64,000 bases of DNA from Bolinopsis microptera (taxonomy: Eukaryota > Ctenophora > Tentaculata > Lobata > Bolinopsidae), in contig NC_087082.1 in NCBI RefSeq assembly GCF_026151205.1, forward strand, positions 11,098,707 to 11,162,706, in the 5' to 3' direction. The position numbers and the translations under genes were made by a program. Every line of letters begins with the position of its first letter. Positions within the stretch are counted from its first letter, which is position 1. The notes below the pieces were generated by a model. It was not told the origin of the DNA and did no database searches. It was given only the letters and a program-made list of their open reading frames with translations. Below are positions 56,318 to 64,000 of the stretch, piece by piece.

Positions 56318-58061
56318 TCAATGAAGCTCGTGGGCGTCGTTCAGGTACATGGTGGTCAACATACAGAACACATAGGCCTGTACTACAGCGACGGCAATCT
56401 CCAGAATACACACAGGGACTAGAGCTGCGGTGCAGAGGACCCCACCGATAGCGCCACCTGCAGTTCCGCTAGCCAGCATCTGGGCACCGAAATCAGAGAT
56501 GATATGCAGGATCATGTGGCCAGCAGTCAGGTTAGCTCCAAGACGAACTCCAAGGGAGACAGCCCGAGAGAAGAATGAGATCTGAAAAAAATGTATTTTG
56601 TAAGTCATTATTAGATTAAGGTAAACAAGATGTATAAGCAAAATATGATAAGGATACTTTAACTACGTTAAACAAAAGTGATATCAAATGAAGTTGGCTC
56701 GTAAGATGTGTCAACAAAAATATCAAAATTCTTCATTAAAAATTATATTCAGTCGTATTTCAAAATTCTTGTATCGTTTTTTAATCGAAAACAACAAGAA
56801 GATAAATTTAAAAACTCACCGTCTCAACAGGAACAAGCAACAGTGCCAACCCAACAGGTGCTCCAGGAGGGAAGAAGAACGAGGCGAAATCCAGCTTGTG
56901 TTTTGCGATGCATTTTATTGTGAGCCCAGCGATCAGAGTGGTACTCATAGCCACTGTGCACCCGATAATCTAAAAGTTATGACGATGTTTTTTTGCAGTT
57001 GCAAAGTTTATATCAGACAGAATATCTGAGATGACATTCTCAATTCTCAAATCTATGATTTCAATCAGCCCAGTCAGAAAAGTATTCGAATGGAGGCAAG
57101 TGAAATTGATATGAAATTGATATCTGAAATGTACCTGAGTAGGCATCTCGATGTAAGGCAGAAGGTTTGTGACATTGCAGAAACCGATGGTGGTGAAGAG
57201 ACCAAGGGCGAAGGGGAAGTAACGGGCACCTTCCTCTCCCAAGTTCTGTTTACACAAATCCTGAAAAGCAATCGTTATAAGTTATAATTGTACAAATTGT
57301 CGCCTGTCCGACGTCATTTGATGCCTCGCTTTTAAGCTCGTAATTCTTCTTACATCTTGTAAAATTTTGAACTTCTTCGCAAGTAGATTATTAAATCGTT
57401 CTTGGCTCAACTAGCTTTTAACTTATTCCCACGAATGCAAACGTTAGTTTGGAGAAATTATGTATCGGACCGCGCGTAAAGTAGGTGCGTGTCCGGCGCG
57501 CGTTCCTAAATGCTGACAGAGAACATTACCAGTCGGATGCTTAGATAATAAATACACCTTTCAAACTAGCAATAGGTTGTCTCTATGGGAGCCAGGAGAG
57601 TTCTCGGAGGAAGAAAACTATTCATCCAGACAACTAGCAAGGAAATTATGACGGGCCAAAAAATCCCTTTATAGAATTAGTTGGTGAAAGGAAATTGTTA
57701 TTGTTGTAGGCAGTTTACAGGGGGGAAATATACCACATTGCAATGGCCATTGACAATGTCCGAGTAAGCTAAATTAGAATCGTGACTCATTTTCATCCAT
57801 GATAGTAATAGCAAGGAATAGGATAAATACTCAATGATTACTTACTTGGACGAAACCGTAGAGCTTTTCTTTGGCAGCCTGGCCTCTTGTGGGGATAACC
57901 CTCATTCCCTTGGCGGCTTCAATCAGCGCCCCAGAAGCAGAAGTCTCGTCTTTTTGGACATGGGTAGTATGGATGTAGTTGGTGAACTGGATAGGAGCTG
58001 CTAGTGCGCGGGCACCAGTGCACAGACCCTGCCGCAGCATAATTCTGGAGCAGCTCAACAT
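56318..58061 (-). CDS. ATP6: Nuclear-encoded mitochondrial ATP synthase F0 subunit a
   Basis: The four exons are 58061-57846, 57260-57135, 56969-56820 and 56581-56318. All introns are phase 0, and the product is 251 residues. Subunit a forms the proton half-channels against the c-ring in the inner mitochondrial membrane. The first 37 residues carry Arg/His/Lys but no Asp or Glu, as in a matrix-targeting presequence. Then come LYGFVQDLCKQNLGEEGARY, FPFALGLF and NLLPYIEMPTQ; the middle block with FASFFFPPGAPVGLALLLVP and VET; and SLGVRLGANLTAGH with the essential Arg (177). The C-terminal helix is EIAVAVVQAYVFCMLTTMYL. The usual first membrane helix, before the VIPTRGQ segment, is not present. 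It is not a NUMT: there are introns, a presequence and an intact frame. AATAAA lies about 15 bp after the stop. Confidence 0.93.
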
Positions 58062-58761
58062 CTTGCTTGGGATAAATAATATGGTTACAACATTTTACTA
58101 GAGATCTTTAATATGGAGTTATTTATTATTTTCATATTAAAGTAGTAAGGATATTTATTAAGGGACATTGACTGATAAAGATGTAATAATATACAAATCA
58201 GTAATAGTAATAGTGTTCAAACAAATTAGTTTGATTAAATATGACTGTCAATCAAATTGTAAAACTGTATTATACCACACACTCTGCATCATGCTATAAT
58301 AACACTGGACGTTATTTAAATGCCTCACGTGTGCAAAAATGCACACAATTTATTATATCTGAGTGAGTTTATGTTCTTTATTATGCTGCGATTTATTTAT
58401 TATTACTAATTATTACTAATTATTATTATTACTATTTACCGTATTCACATTTATATTCTATAAATAGAGTAGAAACAGCGCTTTCAGCTTGCAATAATTT
58501 AATTGGATGAGGCTTAACTGCAACAGTTTTAAATGAGGATTTCAGCGAGATTAAATTGATCTTAAATTGTGTAAAATACAGTTTAAATACAGTCAAGATA
58601 AAACTTAAAAGAATATGTAATACGCTAAATGGCATCGAATCCTCGATAAAAACAATATAACGTCTTTGACTTGGTCTGCAGTTTGTGCAGGTATCTGATT
58701 GCCGATAGCGTGAAACATAGCTGATAGTAGTTTGTGACTATTTCGTCGGTTTTGGAGGACT
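58062..58761. other. ATP6-TFIIS intergenic region
   Basis: About 700 bp of AT-rich DNA between the ATP6 start and the TFIIS stop, both on the minus strand. It must contain the TFIIS 3' end and the ATP6 promoter or 5' UTR. No clear TATA box was identified. Confidence 0.5.
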
Positions 58762-61700
58762 TCAACAGAACTGAAATAATAATGGTTACTATTTTGGGGC
58801 ACATCACAACAACAAAAAATGAGACGAAATTTCTGTCCAAAGAAATAATAATCTTACTCTAATCAACTCTAATCAACTTTATAACTAACTTTAAACTTAC
58901 TAATCAATAAAATTTCTAAAACGTACCTTCCATCTATGACCACAGTGCTCACAAACACAGAAAGTAGTCATGGGTTCATCCGCACTTCTCGTCTGCAGCT
59001 GATTATAAAGCACATCACTCTTCTTGCACTTCCCGCAAGTCAAGAGATTGGTTTTAGTTCCGCTTGTTACTGCTATCTGCGCCTCTCTTATCGCTTCCTT
59101 CTGGTACTCGTTCCTTTTTTCTCGCATCCTCTGGCTTGCCATTTCCTGATAGGATAAAGTTAGTATATGATAAAATGCGATCTCTGTCGTGGAGAGATTC
59201 GAAGTTGGTGGTTGAGATCGAGAGGGTATATATAACTTTAGGAGACCTCAACCACTAACCACATACAATCCTGTACGTGCTAAAATCAAGTATAGTTTGA
59301 GCTTCGAGAAGAGTAAATTTTCGAGTGAAAAATAATGCTCCTGCTTGATTGCAGTAGTTGAGCACTTTTTGGGAAACCAAGCAACAACTAATTATCAATA
59401 ATTAATATATATTGTTTATACTGAGCAAAGATCTCACCTCAGGGGCCATCTTAGCAACCATCTCGGCCGACACGCCGCCAGTTAAAACCAGGGTTATGAA
59501 ATCTGGATTCTTTTCGTCTCCCAAGTTAGACACTCTGCTTCGGATCCTGGGAGGTACATTTTTTCAAACTTCAGCTTTTCAATTTTAAAAGTCTATCGAC
59601 ATGAAGTGTTAAAGAAACCGAGTCAAGGCATCACCAAACATTACCAAGAAAGTATAACCAAATGTTTACCGATAAAGTGCTGTATGAAATTTGACTTTAT
59701 TTATTATTATTTATTTATCTATTTGCGAAAAATATTGAAGACAAACAATGTCGACTATGGATGATTAATATTTCTTATCTGACCTGTTTTTATACTTCAT
59801 ATTAGTCCCCCTCATCTCCTGAAATATACATTTCTCAATATCAGACGCTACTTGATACACGCTGACTTTAGCTTCGCCACCATCCTCAACCCTTCTCTTC
59901 TTCATTGCGTTGTATAGCAGGTCTCTACATTTGTTCCTGAACGGTGCTTATTAAACAATGTTATCAATTTAAATTGAAGCACATCGTTTAAATACCATTC
60001 TATGTTTCATTTCGAAACACTTACAAACTGCATTAAATTAAAATCTAATTCGTGTTTAACTTTCTGACAATGAACTAAACAAACGAAGCGCCAATCTATC
60101 CAACATATTTTTAATGTATATTTAACATGTTTAACATATTTAACATATTTAACATACTAACATATTTAACACTTTAAAAGGTCTGACTGCCTACCTGACT
60201 GGGTCCTGCAAATCTTCTGCACCCTCTGGGAGATCCTCCTCTTCCTTTGGAGAAGGGGAGAGAGCAAGAGCTGGCTCCATTTCTTTCACCTGAAAACACC
60301 TTTTATAAACCTTTTATAAACATCTTCTACTTTGAAAATAACTGCAGTTGTTATAGTATAAACAATAACCAGTGACCAGTGACCAGCCACTATCCTTATC
60401 TATATTCTATTTTATTAAATATTTAAATCTTTATCTACAGAACAGTTCGCCTCATTTCTTTTTGGAAAAGAAATTGCCATTGGATACCAAGAGCTATTTA
60501 AAAAATTTTATAATCAGTAAGATTGTGAATAATTTGAAACTTACCGGCGCTACTTTTTCTTCTGATTTCAAGTTTTCTTTAGGTTTGGTGTTAGGAACTG
60601 AAAGATAAAAACCGACGTAGAGTAAAAGAAATGGATAATTGGTTTCAAACCGATGAATAAACTTGTGGAAAAACACTCATTTAAAAGTCATATACATTAA
60701 AAAACCTCCCTTGTATTCATCAGCACCAATGGAGGACCCCAAGGTGATAGTGTTTCAGGCCTCTGTTTCACAGTCACTCTAGCTGGTGCCTGCTACCACC
60801 TGCGTGCCGTGACGCTGCGACCAACCCCCCCTATAAGCCCTAGCGGCATGCCTGAAGAAGATGCCTACTCTGATGACATCGACTATCTTGGTGAAGACAA
60901 AGATGCTCTAGAAGCCCTCCTCCCTATCGCTACTAAGGTGTTCAAAGAGTGGAATCTGAATATTAATGAATCAAAGACAGAGTTTGTACACGTCTACATA
61001 GCTGGGAAAGATGAGGTCATGGATGATGGTAAACCCCTTAGAATGAATGAAGAATGGTGCAGTAGCAAGTTGTTGGGTTCTCTGCTAGAAAGTAGGAAAG
61101 ATGTCACCAGAAGAATCATGCTAGCCAATGTAGCATTCCAGAACTTCAAGAAGGTCTGGTGCCAGAGTAAGATCCCCCTACAGAAGAAGCTGAAGGTCTA
61201 TGAGGCTCAAGTAGTATCTATCCTCATGTATAACTCTAGTTGCTGGGGAATGCCTAAATCGTACTGGGACAAACTAGATGCATGTCACCGTAACCACCTC
61301 AGAAAGATCATGAATGTCAGCTGGCCACGCAGTATGATGTCCAAAGATACCCTCTACAAACAGAGTAACTCTACCCCTATGTCTGAGCGTGCTGAGTTAT
61401 CTAGGTGGAAGATGCTAGGACACATACTGAGGAGCGATGAAAGATCACCAGCTCAAGCTGCGCTGTGTTTTGCTGTCGAGATGTGTAGTGAAGTTGGTAG
61501 ACTCGGGGCTCACAGACGTAACCTCCTACACCACCTGAAGGTTGACCTCTGGAAGCGTTTCATCTTGCTGGAGTCGTATGATGATATTCTCAATTTGAGA
61601 GAACTTGCTAGTGACCGTGGTTATTGGAGTAAATTGTTTAACTTTATACTTGAGTACAAGTCAATTTGACTATTGGGACATATAATTTTACAAAGGATCA

Positions 61701-62221
61701 CGTTTCGGTTCTAAATTATTTTAGGATTGTTGACATTTGAAAGATTGACAGTACATGTTTGATAATAATACATTAAAAATACCCTACCTGGTACAAGTTT
61801 TTTCCAACTCTTGATGAGAGATTTGGTGAGGGAAGCTAATTCGGGGTTCTCGGTTCTCTTTCGGATCGTGTTCACTGATAATCCAACACGTGTTTTCTGT
61901 AAGGGTTAGTTTCGTTATGCAATGTTTATTTTGGTAATTATCAGGCAGCACATGACCATAACAATAATGATTTCAAACTGATCACTTGGTCGTATTTTTT
62001 GGGATACCAATTTAATACATTATTTATCGGTATAAATAATACAATTTATTAATATTAGCACAATGAAATACCTTATACAAATCAAATACCTGCAGCATCT
62101 CGAGGGACATGGGGAGGGACTGTAGGGCTTTGAGTAAATCTGTAACATTGTCCTCGTTGAAATCTTTTGCCTTGATAATAGAATCTAATTTTCTACCAAT
62201 ACTGAAAACATCATCTGCCAT
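58762..62221 (-). CDS. TCEA: Transcription elongation factor TFIIS
   Basis: The eight exons are 62221-62090, 61896-61788, 60597-60545, 60289-60195, 59936-59784, 59546-59438, 59145-58927 and 58770-58762. Phases agree throughout and the product is 292 residues, close to the usual 280-310. TFIIS rescues backtracked RNA polymerase II by stimulating transcript cleavage. Domain I (LW fold) shows [20 protein letters not shown] and [11 protein letters not shown] Lys/Glu-rich linker follows. Domain II has [12 protein letters not shown] and [20 protein letters not shown]. The zinc ribbon has CGKCKK, the catalytic hairpin [13 protein letters not shown] and CEHCGHRWK, ending in FC. The last exon codes only Phe-Cys-stop. 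A LINE fragment lies antisense in intron 2. Confidence 0.95.
60709..61672 (+). mobile_element. 5'-truncated LINE fragment in TFIIS intron 2 (antisense)
   Basis: Open from about 60709 to a stop at 61667. The RT motif [19 protein letters not shown] is followed by the catalytic motif as YSDDIDYL (usually YADD), then [20 protein letters not shown] and [15 protein letters not shown]. These are typical of the RT end and post-RT region of APE-type LINEs. The 5' two-thirds are missing. It lies between TFIIS exons 2 and 3, on the opposite strand, leaving the splice sites intact. It may be the same family as 22789-23811. Confidence 0.85.
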
Positions 62222-64000
62222 CCTGATAAATGTAGCAAATTGAGAATTTAAACTTATATTAAATGGGAAGCTTCTACTAAATGGGAACAGATTGGATAGC
62301 GAAGATTATTAAGGAAAGATAAAGGTCTTCCAAACTCGTGCTGTCTAGCTTCTCGATTAAAGGTATGTGGCAAGATAAGACTTATTTGATTGAAACCAAT
62401 ATTATTGTGAGGCACGGCACAATCATAAAAACAAAAGTTTCATTTTAACAAATGATTTTTCTTTTCTTTTAAAAATAAATAACAATATCGACATAGCAAC
62501 ACGAACGTGATCGTATTGTTTCAGACAATGATAAAAACGCATCAAAAACTCATAACCGTGATTTTAGACAAAATTATATAATTTGGCTGTGTTGTATAAA
62601 TTAGGAATATTTTGGTTTCGCCCACTTTTCGACAGGATGTAACTACTCACTATTTAGTATTTATTGTCATAAGGACCATGACCACGTCGTGGTGTGATGG
62701 TTGCTTCTGAGACAGACTGAAAAAAGGCTCAAGTTCAAGTTTGAGGAACAGTACTGTTCAGAGAAACAAAATTGTGAAAGTGGTTGCTTGCAATGTATGG
62801 CTTAATCTGTGTTAACAGCTGATGCCTGGCATCAGTAGATTTATCAAGAACTTTGATTGACAGGCAGATTTGGACTCTCCAATAATTTTGATAGGACTAT
62901 TGAATTTGTAAGATTTGCTAGTTAGACGGTGGAAATATGTTTAAACGTTTTCTAGAGACGAAGTTCAAAGTTTTATTCAACATATATTTATTTATAACAG
63001 ATTCATTAACTGACATTGTTATTTTTATGACATTATTGTTATTAAATCTAAAATAGCTACTAATTTTATGACAAAGGAGCTCATAACCTTATTTCTAAGG
63101 ATTCTATTCTGTGTTAGTTGTCGACACCTGCACCCTATGAAGGCCTTTCATGAAGATTATGAGTCACTGATGCAAAAGGTCATTTCGCATTTAAATTCAA
63201 TTTTAGCCAAAGTGCGAACATGATAACTGCATGAATTCACCTCACAAATAAAGAATTCAGCTGTTGTCCAGTTACCCCTATTTTCACATTAATCTGAGGT
63301 GATCAGCTGATGAACTGAACCTATATACAATTGCTGTACGTAAAGGGTCAGTTGAAAGCACGTGGAGCGGAGCCTTTAGTCAGCACTTTAGAAGAAACGT
63401 CAAATTTACCAGTATGACTTGAATCTCATAGGCTATGAAATATAAACATGACAATCTTGAGGATGTACTGATCAATTTTTACTGGTTGGATATAAAGAAA
63501 AGGATTGCATTCAAAATCTTACAACTATCTCACAAGTCCTTGCTAAGATTATACTATCTTATAAATTAAGATTAAAAAGTTTGTCACACATAGTCGACTT
63601 TTGACGATAAAGCACATGATATAAACAATGGGAATTATTATGAATGAGTACTCCACATCACTGAGAATACATTAAAACATAGATAAAAATCAAATAACAC
63701 ATCGAAATGATTATCAAATAAGGTGAAATGATTTCTGAAATGTAATGACAACACTAACATATTCTAGTAAAATTATGACAGTATTTCCGTTAGCGCTCGA
63801 TTTTCATACTACGATGTAAATTGAAGAAAATAAGCGCGGCGCGCCTAAAATTTTGATTTCTGGTTTCATTTTAAATCATTTTTGGCCACAATTAATATAA
63901 TTCCATTACAAGATATATGAAAGCATTTTCCACTATAAAGCACCAAAGTAAAAAAATTAAGTGCGCGCAATAGCCTAAATTTTTACCACTTTTAAAAAAA
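62222..64000. other. Upstream of TFIIS; no gene recognised
   Basis: AT-rich DNA with no ORF of note. It should contain the TFIIS promoter. A short CGCGGCGCGCC motif lies near 63835. I see no other feature. Confidence 0.4.

Noticed and set aside
56318-58061. ATP6 as a nuclear mitochondrial DNA insertion (NUMT)
   Set aside because: It has spliceosomal introns, a presequence-like N-terminus and an open frame under the standard code.

Overview
This is animal nuclear DNA: AT-rich, intron-bearing, standard genetic code, dense in transposable elements. The strongest lineage clue is a four-exon nuclear gene for mitochondrial ATP synthase F0 subunit a (ATP6) with an import presequence (58061-56318, minus strand). 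Almost all animals keep atp6 in mtDNA; ctenophores are the known animals whose mtDNA lacks it and that carry an intron-bearing nuclear copy. I therefore infer a ctenophore. A TRPA-type channel and an env-bearing Ty3/gypsy element of errantivirus architecture agree with an animal but do not narrow the choice.

Layout. (1) 1-14,000: a large minus-strand gene of unknown family, six phase-consistent exons from 11,611 to 1,014, continuing off the left edge. It encodes an acidic N-terminus, about 18 copies of a 10-residue Ser-rich repeat, Akt-like sites and an unidentified C-terminal module. Its 4.3-kb intron holds two large minisatellites (31-bp units with an 8-mer higher-order period, and 11/22-bp units). 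(2) 14,600-27,100: decayed elements only: LINE C-terminal, LINE endonuclease/RT and RTE-like remnants, a Ulp1-like protease fragment, a perfect 20-bp hairpin, dispersed CGCG-rich repeats, tandem duplications and a homopolymer-rich stretch that looks like poor sequence. (3) 27,126-34,703: a GC-rich TIR element split by a young LTR retrotransposon (1.8-kb LTRs, 5-bp TSD) that encodes Gag but no Pol. (4) 34,700-38,440: nested TIR and foldback elements. (5) 38,447-40,754: a compact TRPA-like channel gene (minus). (6) 42,947-51,759: a full-length Ty3/gypsy element (minus) with gag, pol and env open, LTRs of equal length that look identical, and a -1 frameshift signal at the gag stop; it sits between two halves of a LINE-type ORF. 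(7) 52,183-56,300: a tRNA-derived SINE with a 21-bp TSD and G-run-bearing palindromic MITEs. (8) 56,318-62,221: two complete host genes, both minus: nuclear ATP6 and, upstream, TFIIS in eight exons with a LINE fragment in intron 2. (9) 62,222-64,000: nothing recognised.

The host genes do not form one pathway. TFIIS and ATP6 are head-to-tail on one strand with about 700 bp between them. Exons were placed by GT/AG sites, reading phase and family matches by eye; no alignment, search or structure prediction was run.
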